Shown here piece by piece: positions 41,663-53,239 of a DNA stretch of 64,000 nt. The notes under the pieces are model-generated. The model was not told the origin of the DNA and ran no database searches. It worked only from the letters and a program-made list of their open reading frames with translations. Every line of letters starts with the position of its first letter. The first letter of the stretch is position 1. The stretch covers positions 38,133,375-38,197,374 of the forward strand of contig CAIIXF020000005.1 of assembly GCA_903813345.2 (NCBI GenBank), in the 5' to 3' direction. The position numbers and the translations under genes were made by a program. Origin of the DNA: Owenia fusiformis (taxonomy: Eukaryota > Annelida > Polychaeta > Sabellida > Oweniidae).

Positions 41663-44600
41663 TTATCGATAGATGAGTAGTTTTTTATATGAAGATTTGA
41701 AAATATTTAGAGTGGAGCATTTTTTAATATCATGTGGTAGAGCATTCCAAAGATTAGGACCCAGATAGCGAAGGGAAAGTTTGGAGCATTTAGGGATATG
41801 AAAATAATGTAATTGTCTTGTGTAATGATGATGAATATTAATGTTGATATCAAACAAGTCTTGAAATAGATTTTTTGGAAGACTGGGGTGCTTATTAAAG
41901 ATTTTGTACATGAACTGACCAGTACAATATCTGTTGACATCAAAAATATTTAATATTCTAAGATCTTTAAATAGGGGAGCGGAGTGAGAAAGTCTATCCT
42001 TATTTAAAGCTAGCCTTAAGAATTGTTTCTGCAGTTTATGTAGACGATCATAAAATGATTTAAATGTGTTACCCCAGATTATGTTGCAATAATTTAATTG
42101 AGAGTGTATCAATGAGTAGTAAATTGTTTTGAAACTGTCTATTTGAAGTAGATGTTTAATGTGATAAAGAGAACCAATGACGCGAGAAATCTTTGTTTCA
42201 ACAGATTTTATGTGCTCTTTAAATTTCAAGTTTTTATCAATAATAATTCCAAGAAAGTCAATTTTTTCCCGGAAATTTATGTTCTCATTGCGTATTTTAA
42301 GATTCAGATTTGTTTGATTTTTTTGGGGTCCAAATAGAATAGCATTGGTTTTGCCAATATTAAGTGAAAGTTTGTTTGCTTTTATCCAGTCATCTATTGA
42401 ATTCAAGTTTGCATTAGTTCTAGTCATAAGTTCATTTAAATCATAATCACTATCAAGAAGATTGGTGTCATCAGCAAACATAATAAATTTTAGATTAGGG
42501 GCAACAAAAGGCAGATCATTTATGTAAAGAATAAATAATAGTGGTCCAAGTACCGAGCCCTGCGGAACACCACAATTTAGAGATGATTGTTTAGATTCAT
42601 AATTGTTAATGGTGACATATTGTTTGCGGTCTTTTAAATAACTTTCAAACCAGGACTTAGCTATTCCTCTGATGCCATAATATTCAAGTTTTTGTATCAA
42701 AATGTCATGATTAATTGTGTCAAAGGCCTTGGAAAAATCTAATGTTATGCCAATGCTCGTTTTCCCCAAATCAGTTGATTTTCGAATTTGTTCAATGAAA
42801 TATAAAATGGCCATGTAGGTAGAGTTGAATTTCTGAAATCCAAATTGATAAGTAAAAATAATTTCAAAACGTTCTAAAAAACCAGTGAGTTTGGCGTGCA
42901 TGAGCTTTTCTAACAATTTAGAAAATACAGATAAAACTGAAATTGGTCTATAGTTCGAAGGATTTGTAGTGACACCTTTTTTAAATACAGGTGTTACTTT
43001 GGCCAATTTGAGGGCGTCTGGGAAAATACCAGATTTAAAAGATAAGTTAAATATATACAAGAGTGGATCAATTAAAAACTGTCTTGCAGACTTAATAAGT
43101 GATGGTAGAATCCCATCAGGTCCAGGCGAGGAAGATTTTAGAAGACACATTTCTAATTCAAGCTCAGTTTTTGAGGTCTTTTTGAGATAAATAGATGATT
43201 GAACTTTTTGAGCTCTTGCTAGGTATTCATTAAAGCATTTTTTGGATTTTGGAATCTCCTTGGCTAGATTTTTACCAATATTGGTAAAAAAATTATTCAA
43301 TCCATTGGAAATGATTTCATGATCTGTTGTTTCCTTTCCATTTATAGTGAATTTAGATGGCAATGCAGCTTTTTTGTTTTTTCCAAGTAGTTCATTAATG
43401 ATAGACCAAGACTTTTTAATGTTACCACTTACTTCGGCAAACTTAATTTGATAATGTGTACGTTTTGAGTATTTAATTATGTGCTTAAGTTTATGGTTGA
43501 AGGACTTGTAAGCTTTTCCTGTTTTGCAACAGGGATTTTTCAAATATTTGGTATATAGCTTATTTTTAGTTTTGGCAGAAGTTAAGATGCCAGAAGTCAA
43601 CCAGGGTCTATTAGGATCATGATTAACTTTGATAAATTTGGATTTGAGTGGAAATGAAGAATCATATTGTTCCATTAACAAGTTAATGAAGATATTAAAT
43701 GCTATGTTTACATCTTGACTTTTATAGCAAGGGGTCCAGTCGACATTTGAGAGTTTCTCAAGAAATAATTGCTTATTAGAGTCATTGAAATTACGATAAC
43801 TGCTTAATGTTTTTTTAGATTTGGTAGTATCATAATGTGAAATGGAATATATTGGAAAGTGATCAGAAATGTCCTCCATGATGATACCACATCCATCAAT
43901 ATTAGGGACATTAGTAAAAATATTATCTATAAGAGTTGCAGTCTTGTCAGTAATTCTTGTCGGCCTATATATTAGTGGGACATGGTTGAATGAATAAAAC
44001 TGGTTCAGAAAATCATGTGTGGGTTCATGAGATTCAACCTTAAGTAAATCAATGTTGAAGTCACCCATGATGTAAGATAATTTACCCTCATCTGCTATTT
44101 TATTCATATAATCACCCAAGTCACTATTAAAATGTGACACATCAACACCAGGTGGCTTATATATGACAGTAATAATGATATTTTTTGAGTTTTGACTGAT
44201 TAATTCAATAGCTACTGATTCACACTCTAGATTATCAACCCTAAGGTCATTGCGTGTAATATACTGCAAGGAGTTGTGAACATTTATACAGACACCACCC
44301 CCTCTTTTATCTATTCTAGAATTAAATTCTGATGAGTAGTTAGGTAAGTTAAACTGGTTTTGATTTGATGCATTAAGCCAAGTCTCAGATAGAGCAATTA
44401 TAGAAAATTTTACCTCAGTAGTAGCTAATAAGTTATCCAGTTTCCACTGATTAGCTAAGATACTTCTGGAGTTAAGATTAAGAATTGAAAGTTCTGTATT
44501 TAAAGACGACCCTATTTTGTTCTTAAGTTCATGCGTTTCATGATAATTACATTTCCCAATAAAGGTTTCTGTGAATTCAGAAAACCTAGAGTCATCAGAT

Positions 44601-44761
44601 TCCTCGGCAGGAAGAAGATGTATAGGATTAAAAAGTTTATCGGAAAAAATGGAAAGAGATGATCCATATGGAGCAGTATCTATAAAGTCATCTTCAAATA
44701 AAGAGGCAAATGGCAATTGAAGCCATGTACCAATCATGTTATTTTCAGGCATTATGATCAT
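41663..44761 (-). CDS. LINE ORF2: endonuclease-reverse transcriptase
   Basis: A 1032-residue polyprotein for target-primed reverse transcription, starting at a true ATG (44761). The APE-type endonuclease spans about residues 91-303: LNSRS (N97), SETWL (E126), GDFNID (D235) and SDHFP (D300, H301). The reverse transcriptase spans about 585-830: NYRPISVLS, LDFSKAFDTINH (D675), GVPQGSVLGPLLF and MFADD (D764, D765). The C-terminal region is basic and hydrophobic (YSLIHSQLNYCNIIWG), as in CR1/L2/jockey-type elements. No frameshift or stop interrupts it. Confidence 0.95.
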   Translation of the reverse strand: MIIMPENNMIGTWLQLPFASLFEDDFIDTAPYGSSLSIFSDKLFNPIHLLPAEESDDSRFSEFTETFIGKCNYHETHELKNKIGSSLNTELSILNLNSRSILANQWKLDNLLATTEVKFSIIALSETWLNASNQNQFNLPNYSSEFNSRIDKRGGGVCINVHNSLQYITRNDLRVDNLECESVAIELISQNSKNIIITVIYKPPGVDVSHFNSDLGDYMNKIADEGKLSYIMGDFNIDLLKVESHEPTHDFLNQFYSFNHVPLIYRPTRITDKTATLIDNIFTNVPNIDGCGIIMEDISDHFPIYSISHYDTTKSKKTLSSYRNFNDSNKQLFLEKLSNVDWTPCYKSQDVNIAFNIFINLLMEQYDSSFPLKSKFIKVNHDPNRPWLTSGILTSAKTKNKLYTKYLKNPCCKTGKAYKSFNHKLKHIIKYSKRTHYQIKFAEVSGNIKKSWSIINELLGKNKKAALPSKFTINGKETTDHEIISNGLNNFFTNIGKNLAKEIPKSKKCFNEYLARAQKVQSSIYLKKTSKTELELEMCLLKSSSPGPDGILPSLIKSARQFLIDPLLYIFNLSFKSGIFPDALKLAKVTPVFKKGVTTNPSNYRPISVLSVFSKLLEKLMHAKLTGFLERFEIIFTYQFGFQKFNSTYMAILYFIEQIRKSTDLGKTSIGITLDFSKAFDTINHDILIQKLEYYGIRGIAKSWFESYLKDRKQYVTINNYESKQSSLNCGVPQGSVLGPLLFILYINDLPFVAPNLKFIMFADDTNLLDSDYDLNELMTRTNANLNSIDDWIKANKLSLNIGKTNAILFGPQKNQTNLNLKIRNENINFREKIDFLGIIIDKNLKFKEHIKSVETKISRVIGSLYHIKHLLQIDSFKTIYYSLIHSQLNYCNIIWGNTFKSFYDRLHKLQKQFLRLALNKDRLSHSAPLFKDLRILNIFDVNRYCTGQFMYKIFNKHPSLPKNLFQDLFDININIHHHYTRQLHYFHIPKCSKLSLRYLGPNLWNALPHDIKKCSTLNIFKSSYKKLLIYR

Positions 44762-45163
44762 AAAATGTTATGCATTTGTTTTGAAATAGTATGTACATCT
44801 TATAGGAATATTTGGTGTCAACATTATGACATATATAGTAGCTAGTAACATTGTGTATTAATTGTAGATAAAAAGAGAATTGAAAAGTTTTCAAACTTGA
44901 ACACTGAAAAATGTAGGTAGGTGGATTTCCTACCAAACCATAAACAAAATGTAATACATACAAACACATACAATATAAGTACATAGTAGCCTATTAGAAT
45001 AAGGCACAAATAGTACAAGTATGTAAAGCCAAAGAGTGAGTGGGGGAATATTCTGAACTTTCAATGACCTACTGAACTATAGTACATGTAAGTCCTATAC
45101 ACACAGGTTGTTGCAATAATGTTGCAATAGTACAAGTGCATACCGCAGCCTATGAGGCTCAAA

Positions 45164-46342
45164 TTAAGATTTAAACATTTTCATTGTTTTCAGTACTTCT
45201 TCAATCTGGGAACGCATAACTTTCCACGTGTTGTTGGGTTTACCATCATCCCATTTGGATATGATGATCATGTAATTTCGTATCTCATGATTGTCGAAGA
45301 GTTGCCTCATCAGCCTTCCTGCACCAATTTCACCGTCATCGTTGAAGTCCATTCTACTATTTTTGTCATCACCAATATTGTAGGCCCAAGCATTGTGGTC
45401 CGCTTTAGCAACAAGTTGGTCGGTGTATAGTTTAAGTAGTGTGGGCCTGACCATTCTGGGATCCTTTATTGGCGAAATATGAATTTGATATCTGTTCCCG
45501 TTGTCAGATATCAAAGGACCATGATTAATTGGAATAGTGGTGGCAGATTCTGGATAGTTTATGTCGGGAGCTGGAATAGTATGAGGATAGACACGTTTTC
45601 CATTGACAAAAAGATCATCTTTTATGACTTTGCATTTAGCAGTTGGATCAGATATTGTAATCTTCTTTTTTTGCTCAAATACATACTTTCGTTTTTCAAT
45701 GATGGGTTTGGGGTATTGCTCAGAGATGGAGATTTTGGTGTTTTTCAGTTTATAGCAGTTTGAGAGAATCAGTTCCTTGCCACGATATGGATTGAATTTT
45801 GCTACAATTGATCTAGGCTTCCCATCTGATCTTGGTGCTCCTATTCTATGAACACGGTCAACTCCAATATCCTCTTTGATTCCTAGGTCTTCTTTAATGA
45901 CTTTGTTTAAGATTTTACGAGTGTCATTATTGTTTTCATCAGCATTATCAGGTATATTGAAGAAGATTAGGTTGTCCTTCATAGAGCGTTTTTCTATATC
46001 AATTACACGTTGATCCATAACATCCATATATTTATCTGTACGTTCCTGGCGCCCTTCAGAGATAACTTGATGATCCTTTAGATATTCAATTTCATGTTGA
46101 AGTTCCAATATTTCAACAGCATTAGCTTCAGCAGATTCTTGTAGTGATTTTATAAGTTCTGAATCAGAGTTTTGTTTAGATTTGAGCACTTTAATTTCCT
46201 CAGTCAAAGCTTGTAATTGAACAGCTAGAGATGTATCACAATTACCATTGAGTTCCACATTAGATAAAAGTTTTGACTTAGCTGAGACTTGAGGAGAGGT
46301 TGAGTTGGATGCATTCCCTTTAGTACGGTTATGATGTGGCAT
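45164..46342 (-). CDS. LINE ORF1: coiled-coil nucleic-acid-binding protein
   Basis: About 392 residues from the ATG at 46342. A Ser/Thr-rich N-terminus is followed by a long coiled coil (LQALTEEIKVLKSKQ through about residue 120) and then SMKDNLIFFNIPD, DRVHRIG and RSIVAKFNPYRGKELIL. These match the L1-type ORF1p RNA-binding fold found in many LINE ORF1s. It presumably coats the element's RNA. Confidence 0.88.
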   Translation of the reverse strand: MPHHNRTKGNASNSTSPQVSAKSKLLSNVELNGNCDTSLAVQLQALTEEIKVLKSKQNSDSELIKSLQESAEANAVEILELQHEIEYLKDHQVISEGRQERTDKYMDVMDQRVIDIEKRSMKDNLIFFNIPDNADENNNDTRKILNKVIKEDLGIKEDIGVDRVHRIGAPRSDGKPRSIVAKFNPYRGKELILSNCYKLKNTKISISEQYPKPIIEKRKYVFEQKKKITISDPTAKCKVIKDDLFVNGKRVYPHTIPAPDINYPESATTIPINHGPLISDNGNRYQIHISPIKDPRMVRPTLLKLYTDQLVAKADHNAWAYNIGDDKNSRMDFNDDGEIGAGRLMRQLFDNHEIRNYMIIISKWDDGKPNNTWKVMRSQIEEVLKTMKMFKS

Positions 46343-46639
46343 TGTCACAGATTATAATCTTGGAATTAATCAATGTTGTAGAAACTATTTGTCATAGTGT
46401 AAATATGGGCCACTGTACTATCAAATATTTTCCATCAAAAAACTGTAGAGTTAACTGATCAAATTTCCAAGATATTACAATATAGTATGTATAGTCACCT
46501 TACATAAGTATTTCCAGATTGTTTATAAATAGTAATCCATAATTGTTTTGCTTGTAATATCCCTCATCACACTAGATTTTGACTACTTTTTTTGCATTGA
46601 CTACTTTTGAAGAAGTTTTAGACCCCTTGTTAAACAATC

Positions 46640-47165
46640 TTTTCCTGCAATAATAAACAGAAAAAGGAGATCCTCTTTTGAGTAAATATTGATATTTTCA
46701 TCATTATGGGCACTTCACTTGAAATAAAATATATTGTTTTAATAAAAGTCACTGTATTCACTGGCGGATTAGGGGGGGGGCCCAGGGGCCCGGGCCCCCC
46801 CCCCTTGGGTGGGCCCAGAAAAAAAAATTGGGCCCAAAAAATTTTTTGGGCCAAACAAGGCCTTCAGGCCCCAAAAAGTGGGCCTTTTTGGTCATTACTG
46901 GGCCTTTTAAGGCCTTATTTGTTAATTTCAGGCCAAATTTTGAAGAAAATGGGCCTCAAAATTTCAAAATTTGGGCCCACTATTGGATTTTAGGGGCCCA
47001 AAATTTTTTTCCGCGCAAGCGCGGACGTTTCTTCTCGGATCTCAAATTTGGGCCCCCCCCCTTGTTGGTTCCTGGATCCGCCCCTGGTATTTATGGCCAG
47101 AAAGTACTCATGGTAAGATATGACTATCTAAAATCACTTGCCATACTGCACATGGACCTTTTACT
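46640..47165 (-). repeat. Right inverted flank of the LINE, split by a MITE
   Basis: Reverse complement of 40945-41205, with about 10-15% mismatch by eye, interrupted by the 328-bp element at 46759-47086. Confidence 0.8.
46759..47086. mobile_element. G/C-run MITE (328 bp) inside the LINE flank
   Basis: Ends CACTGGCGGAT and the complement of ATCCGCCCCTG. The 5-bp target duplication GTATT is at 46754-46758 and 47087-47091. The interior is made of GGGCCC-type runs and GCGCAAGCGCGGA. The homologous left flank at about 41025 shows the empty site. Confidence 0.9.
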
Positions 47166-47814
47166 GAATGAAACGAAATAGGTGTAAGAGGAAGTAAACT
47201 TTAACAAACTACGCAAATGCCATCTATTTGAATTTCCTGAAAAGTACAAAACACGAATGCTTTATTCAAACGAGCGAGCACCATATTCAAAATTGCACAC
47301 TTTGCATTCGTTTGACTTCATCATGAAAAATCATCAGTGTACTATGAGCTAAGCGTATGTAACCTTTCTTGTTCGGTTCACACGTACAGTTCATCAAATC
47401 ACCAAATTCAAAACCTAAAATGGTGATTGGCACCTATTTGATTCCTTTAAAATTAAGATAATATCGATTTGGGCAAGGCTATGTTCTTCTAACTGCTTGA
47501 ATACCAACTGCTCTCCCTTTTAATACATGTATTTGCTGTACGTAGACTTATAAATAACTGTACTTTTTGCCCAAGTACATTTTTTGTCCTTGACTCTAAG
47601 CGTGATTCATAATGATATGTAACAATACATCTGGACACAAACCGTCTCTTCTAAAAATAGCAAAGCTTAAAAATCTATACAATATTCACACTGGTCCCCA
47701 CCTGCTTGAGACGTTACGTCTTTTGGATGAACTTCCGCCAGAGGTAATTTTTATGTTCATCATTTTCACCAAGAAGGAGGTCGATCCAAATAGTATAACC
47801 GGGTGGGGGTAAGT

Positions 47815-47893
47815 TACCCTGCGTGCAGAGTCTAGTTAAACTACAAGACGAAGCTCTCTTTTAAGAAGTGAAGTCAAACGAATGCAAAGGGTA
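47815..47893 (-). mobile_element. Short MITE, family B copy 3 (79 bp)
   Basis: Starts TACCCTGCGTGCAGAG and ends TTTGCATT complement plus AAGGGTA, in the opposite orientation to copies 1 and 2. Flanked by an 8-bp duplication GGGTAAGT (47807-47814, 47894-47901). Confidence 0.88.
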
Positions 47894-50360
47894 GGGTAAG
47901 TGAATCAGAACTACAATTTCGAAGCTGGAAAAAACTAAACCCAACGTTTCCCTCCCATTTTAAAAAGCAATTTAATTCAACCATCAATAATTCCACAAAG
48001 AAGTATTTCCGTGTCAATATAAATTGTATAATTTGCATATCATTATGATTTTAAAATGTTTCAATGTTATTGTAGAGGGCATTAACAGTTATAAGCCATT
48101 AAAAGTAGAAGGATACCATCAAGCAACATTATAAATGTGTAACATTTTAATTTATTTTGTGTGTTTTACATAAAATCAGTTGCAATGACTAGTTAAAACA
48201 TTGATGTAACAAAAAAGTCGCTCTATTGTTATTGCTCTACAGTTGCTCTAGATAAAAATGTGACACATACACTATTTACTTTAAAAGAAGACATAATATA
48301 TATCTTGTCTTATCAAACATACTTTATCGTATGCTTACAATTCATATTACACATTAAATCCTTCCAATGGCAATGACGCAGTGGACATTGCATCATCCGG
48401 TTCTGAGGAAACTGCTGCAAACTCTTATGGCATTGACTATATCAAAAACTTCTACCTTCTCAAAAATACGTTCGCCACTTCCATGTTATAGTTCAGGTGT
48501 TTAACCATGCTAATACAGGAAACGTATTTTTCTCAACATTAGACAGTAAGCATAAGGGATCGGCTTTTGCAACTCAAAACGCTTCGTCGGATATTTTGAA
48601 TAACGGTAGCGCTGAAAAAACATTTGTACAATTTGAATTTATGGCCAACCGGGAAGTTTCCTTTCATTTTAAAATGAGTTGAAACCAAGTCATAGATCTA
48701 TTTGTAAATGTTTTAGGTTTGAATTATATTCTATTCAAATTCTATCACTGTTAAACTATTTATCTGCTATCATGGGCTTACTATTATGTAGATGCAGACT
48801 TTTGCAATTCAAAATAATTCAAAATGTATTGCTTATCATTCGTTGGTCTAACACAAAGAGGAACGTATTTTGTTAAAATTATATTTCAGATTTTCATCAC
48901 GTTGTACCATGACATTTTGGCAACCATCATTATAAAATAGCTCAATAATCCCTGATCTACATTTTACTAGCAATTCGGTTTATCTATATGGGTTCTTTTT
49001 CATAACATTTTGTCACTCTTTGAACTCTGGAGTTACCCCCCCCTGGCCCCATACGATGTATAAAATGTGATATTTGATTTCCAAAACGAGGAAAAGGTAC
49101 AGACCGGAGTCAATGGTAAATAGCATGGTTGGATTGGTACCGCTTTAGAATAAAACCCGACAAAAAGGGAAATCTACCTGTATTATGGTCATCAACTAAT
49201 TAAATTAAAAGTTACTGTAATTTTACAGATGTTTAAACAACATTTCTACTAACGAGACGGCTACTTAAATTTACAATTCTTGATATGTAAAATCTTGGTC
49301 AAAAATCAAAGTCGAAAGACTCTGCTGTTTTTTCATGAATTACAGACTTTCTCGCTTCTTGGATAACATATAAAATCGCATTGATATATATCACGAACAC
49401 TTTCACATCACTTGTTAATAAAATATCTCCATAATGCTAATTACAAAGCTGCGCAACTAGATTCCTGTCATTGGCGAAGCCAGCTTTCAGTCAGGGGCGG
49501 GGGGGGGTGCGATCACCAAAACATTTTCGGTTTTCAGTCAGGGGGTGCGATCGTGGCATATGTGAGCCAAAAAAGGAATCATCGCACGAACCCCCTTCCC
49601 CCAGGCTACGCCTATATTTGTACAAATACAATGCAATGCAATGCATGTAATCGAGTAGGGCTTGACCCCCACCATTCCCTCGCGATCTTCTTATGACTGC
49701 CATGGACCAATTTGTGGTAATGGTAATACTATATACTTGGTCTGGAGATGAACGTTGTAATGTATTACCAATTCGATCCATGCCAGTTAAAGAATATCGC
49801 CAAATAATGCTGGGAGCGAATCCCCCTTGATATTTATAATCAAAATTTAAAATGCGACTACGCTTCGCTTCTATTTATATGACACGTTCTGGCTACTGAT
49901 CCAACTTGAATAAGTACATAATACTGATGGCGAAAAGTAAATATCATCTTGTACTGTATGATTGATCTAAATCATTTTATGAAGCTAGGTAAACCATAAT
50001 CTATGTATCTCTTCAAAAAAGTATTTTTCGTCAAATATTTGTATCATTAAGCCTTATAGCAGATATGCAGATATTCCTCGGTGGATAACAGTAATATCTT
50101 GGTCGATCACTAGTCAGGATATTCTATATAATACTGTACGTATGCAGTTTATTGATAAGACCCTGTCACTTTGATACTATTTCCTTTTGGACATGGAATG
50201 TCAGTGTGAATCACATCAATGGCCGTCTTGTAACCTGTTATTTGTTTTAAATTTCGTTCAGCGCCATATCGACCTGCAGTATTCCCGGGCATGAAATAAA
50301 CACGGGTGAAAGAAACCTACATTTAGACAGAGACAAATAATTTTATATGTCTCTGATTTA
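47894..50360. other. Intergenic DNA, mostly featureless
   Basis: AT-rich, with a G/C-run insertion near 49475-49610 whose ends (GGCGAAGCCAGC and the complement of CAGGCTACGCC) recall MITE family A. No gene is supported, although a coding-looking stretch at about 48370-48490 (ends LLKNTFATSML, stop) is noted. Confidence 0.45.
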
Positions 50361-50367
50361 GATGACA

Positions 50368-51492
50368 CTAAGATGAAAGCAAATAATCGCTTTTCATTGA
50401 TTTCCCTTCTTTAGATATAATCCGTTTCCACACTTTTCTGATTTTATCAGCTTCGTGTGTATGAGCAAAGATGTAAAGGTCTCCCTTTGGGCCACTGAAA
50501 TTTTCCTCGAATTTGGGCTTCTGCAGAGAGTACACTGAAATAAATTGAGTGTGGTTGAGCCCTAGCTTATTCACAAGAGCCCCTGTGATATAATAGTCAT
50601 CAACCCAAAAGAATTTTATCGTCAATGAGATTTCAAACATATCTTTCACTACATCAGTTGAGAAGATAAAGGCAGACCCTGAGCAGTATGGTGGGAAATG
50701 ATCTGGCTCGAACTCCTCCTTAGCAATGTACCATTTGCTATTTTTGTCTCTAAGAACTTTCATCGCATGCCAAGTCAGGCATAAGACAAGTTTAGTTCTT
50801 CCTAGATCATGCATTGAAATACTTTTAAGATGTCGCAGTAAGTTAAACATATTTACAAATATATCATCGTCAGTTTTAAGGGTATACTTAGTGTGAGCAC
50901 AGTTTTCTGATACCCATTTTAAGCCAGCTATACCTTTGTAAGTTAGATTTTTATAAGAGTCTATAAAGTCTTCTTGCACAATATCCCCGTAGGTTTCACT
51001 TTCAAACATTAAACTATCTTGAACTTTCTGTTTCAACCCCTTCCCCATGATGAAAATGACCCGGATTTTCTCCTTATAATTTTTGGGGTTTCCCCATGTC
51101 TGCCTAATGAGGATTCTCCTTTTGTAATAATCAGGGTGGGAATGGACATATACCACTAGGAACACACTGTCGTCACATTGATATTTTGGCTTTATCATAT
51201 ACTTAAAGTTATGCGGGTTGACTGGGGGTGTGAGAGTTAATGGATTGGGTTGATTTTCATGGCCAGCACTAGAATTAATAGACGAGTAGACTTTTCCACT
51301 GTGGTTCTCTAAATCCTTCTCTCCTTTCGGCGGTTTATTTATAATTGGATCTTTTGCGTATTCCAAAAGTTTTCGTATCTCGATCTCCTTGTTAACTGGC
51401 GAGGCATTGTTGTTTATCACTGTGTATAACATCCCCCCTAATATTAGCACAAACATCAACCACTTTGTGATTGTGGATTTCCTTGGCAACAT
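50368..51492 (-). CDS. Beta-1,3-galactosyl/N-acetylglucosaminyl-transferase-like protein (GT31)
   Basis: Single-exon gene of 374 residues from the ATG at 51492; the upstream in-frame TTG is not used. It is a type II Golgi protein: short basic tail, membrane anchor about 11-26, stem to about 105, then the GT31 catalytic domain. Motifs are RRILIRQTWGN (125-135), EDFIDSYKNLTYK (174-186), KTDDDIFVN with the Mn2+-binding DDD at 208-210, PPYCSGSAFIFS (267-278) and WVDDYYITG (296-304, where the family has EDVYVG). It transfers galactose or GlcNAc from UDP-sugar in beta-1,3 linkage; donor and acceptor cannot be told from motifs. Length and lack of introns are usual for B3GALT/B3GNT genes. NLT (position about 183) is a sequon. 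Confidence 0.92.
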   Translation of the reverse strand: MLPRKSTITKWLMFVLILGGMLYTVINNNASPVNKEIEIRKLLEYAKDPIINKPPKGEKDLENHSGKVYSSINSSAGHENQPNPLTLTPPVNPHNFKYMIKPKYQCDDSVFLVVYVHSHPDYYKRRILIRQTWGNPKNYKEKIRVIFIMGKGLKQKVQDSLMFESETYGDIVQEDFIDSYKNLTYKGIAGLKWVSENCAHTKYTLKTDDDIFVNMFNLLRHLKSISMHDLGRTKLVLCLTWHAMKVLRDKNSKWYIAKEEFEPDHFPPYCSGSAFIFSTDVVKDMFEISLTIKFFWVDDYYITGALVNKLGLNHTQFISVYSLQKPKFEENFSGPKGDLYIFAHTHEADKIRKVWKRIISKEGKSMKSDYLLSS

Positions 51493-51789
51493 CGTTGGCT
51501 TTAACAATAGTTTTTATTATAGTTTTGCTATGTAGACACCATTTTAAAGGTATTCAATTGTGTGTTGATGTCACTCGTCTATAGGTGGGTCGTCGAACTG
51601 TGACAAAACTACATCTCTATGTTCATTAATGGTCGGTTTCTATTCCGATCGATGTCTGTCCAGCTTATCCGGATTATTGTCGCATTTCTGTTTCACCAAT
51701 TCTGAAAATACACAACAAAACATAAATAACAAATCGAACCCTTATCATTAAATACGATATATTGTACAATTAAATATATGTAATAATTA

Positions 51790-52849
51790 CAGGGTGATCA
51801 ATAAATAAGGTAAAAGTATCTGGCATTTTGTAAATATTGGTCCAAACATCCTGAAATTTGGTCAGAATATACCTTGTACATTTCTAAATTAAAACATATA
51901 AATATATAACTTCTGCCATATGATTGGTTAATATTATAGTTACCATGGCAACTGGAGTCTGGGGTACCCGGGGCAATTTCATTGCATCCAATTTGAACAA
52001 AAAAATGATAAAAAGCACATCTTTTTCAAACTGAAAAGAAATAAACGTGGGTGCCAGCATTTATTGTTTTAATACTTTGTTTTCATTGCTACATTTTTCT
52101 TTTGCAAATTTGATGTTTGATGTCACAGAAAAGATAAATATATAATGAAAACTGATGTGATCATAGAAAGTCTATGACACAGGCAGGTCAATGATGTTAA
52201 AACAATTTCCAAAGAAGAGATTTGATCAGAGCAAAGAGGAAGAAGCTAAGAGGCCCGCATAATGTTTCACATTGCACTGGGATAATGCTCCGTCTCACAA
52301 TGCTATTCATACGACACAAACCATTGAAGCACTGTGTTTTCCACTGTTAGGTCATGTACTATACTCTCCTGACTTGTCCCCTTATGATTTTACCTTCATG
52401 GTAAGCTGAAGAGGGAGTTGAGGAAGTTTCTCGTGGGAAGACTTGAAGTCAGCTATCTTGAAAATTTGCAGTCTATGGGAAAATGGGTTTAAAAAGGTGT
52501 TCAAAGACTGTATGGAGTAGAAGACATGAACTATATGTTAAAAACAAAGGACATTAGGTAGAGTAGTGATGAAGTATAAAATAAGAATATGCTATGCCAT
52601 TTCAATTATGATTTGAAATATATTATCAAAAGTGCTTCGACTGAAAATTTAGTGTTTTGATAGTTGCCCCGGGTCTTCATGCTTTCTGTTGTTATGGCAA
52701 CCATAACTTCAACCAATCATATCACTTTGATCTGTAACTTTATATATCAATTCAATAATGTTTGAACATTATTCTGTGCAAGTGTTATGAGGATTGGGTA
52801 AAATCTGAAGAAATGCCAGATACTTTTACCTTATTTATTGATCACCCTG
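51790..52849 (+). mobile_element. Mariner-like element with perfect TIRs (1060 bp)
   Basis: Flanked by TA (51788-51789, 52850-52851). At least 36 bp at each end are perfect inverted repeats starting CAGGGTGATCAATAAA. An internal plus-strand segment at 52278-52391 reads WDNAPSHNAIH ... YSPDLSPYDF, with exactly 34 residues between the two aspartates, as in mariner DD34D. The N-terminal transposase portion is missing and later frames are broken, so it is a dead copy. It starts about 300 bp upstream of the GT31 start codon. Confidence 0.92.
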
Positions 52850-53239
52850 TAGTAATATATGTATACTGCAAATATTGCATCATTATATCGTATTAATTTA
52901 GCAATAAACCAATCTGAAAGCGAGTCAATTTTGTCAAAAGTCAACCTTGATTTATTGCCGTACAAAGAACTTCGGTACATATTTGCATGTAAATTTAAAA
53001 CATTGTTTTTCTAGGGTGTAACCTGAAAAGTCGAGATAAAGATAGTTTGGAGGTATATGCTTTTTATAAAGTAATAAACGGTAGATATACGAGTATGTTA
53101 TTTAATTAAGGTGTAGTTTTTCACTCGCTAGCTACAGATAGCATACTTTACAAGCACCTAAATATTTCTAGAATATACAAATTTGTATAAAAGGACTGAC
53201 TATCACAAATGATTTTTGTATACTCTACTTAGCCATATA

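Larger units (their letters stand above)
41390..46640 (-). mobile_element. Apparently full-length CR1/L2-like non-LTR retrotransposon
   Basis: Two intact ORFs on the minus strand (ORF1 46342-45164, ORF2 44761-41663) separated by about 400 bp, with a 5' leader to about 46.6 kb. The 3' UTR ends near 41390 in AATAAATAATTG plus TTGAA-type short repeats instead of a poly-A tail, a habit of CR1/L2-type LINEs. Clade assignment is by motif only. The lack of stops suggests recent activity. Confidence 0.85.

Noticed and set aside
46630-47181. Overlapping ORFs near the LINE flank
   Set aside because: They lie in the G/C-run MITE and its target repeat.
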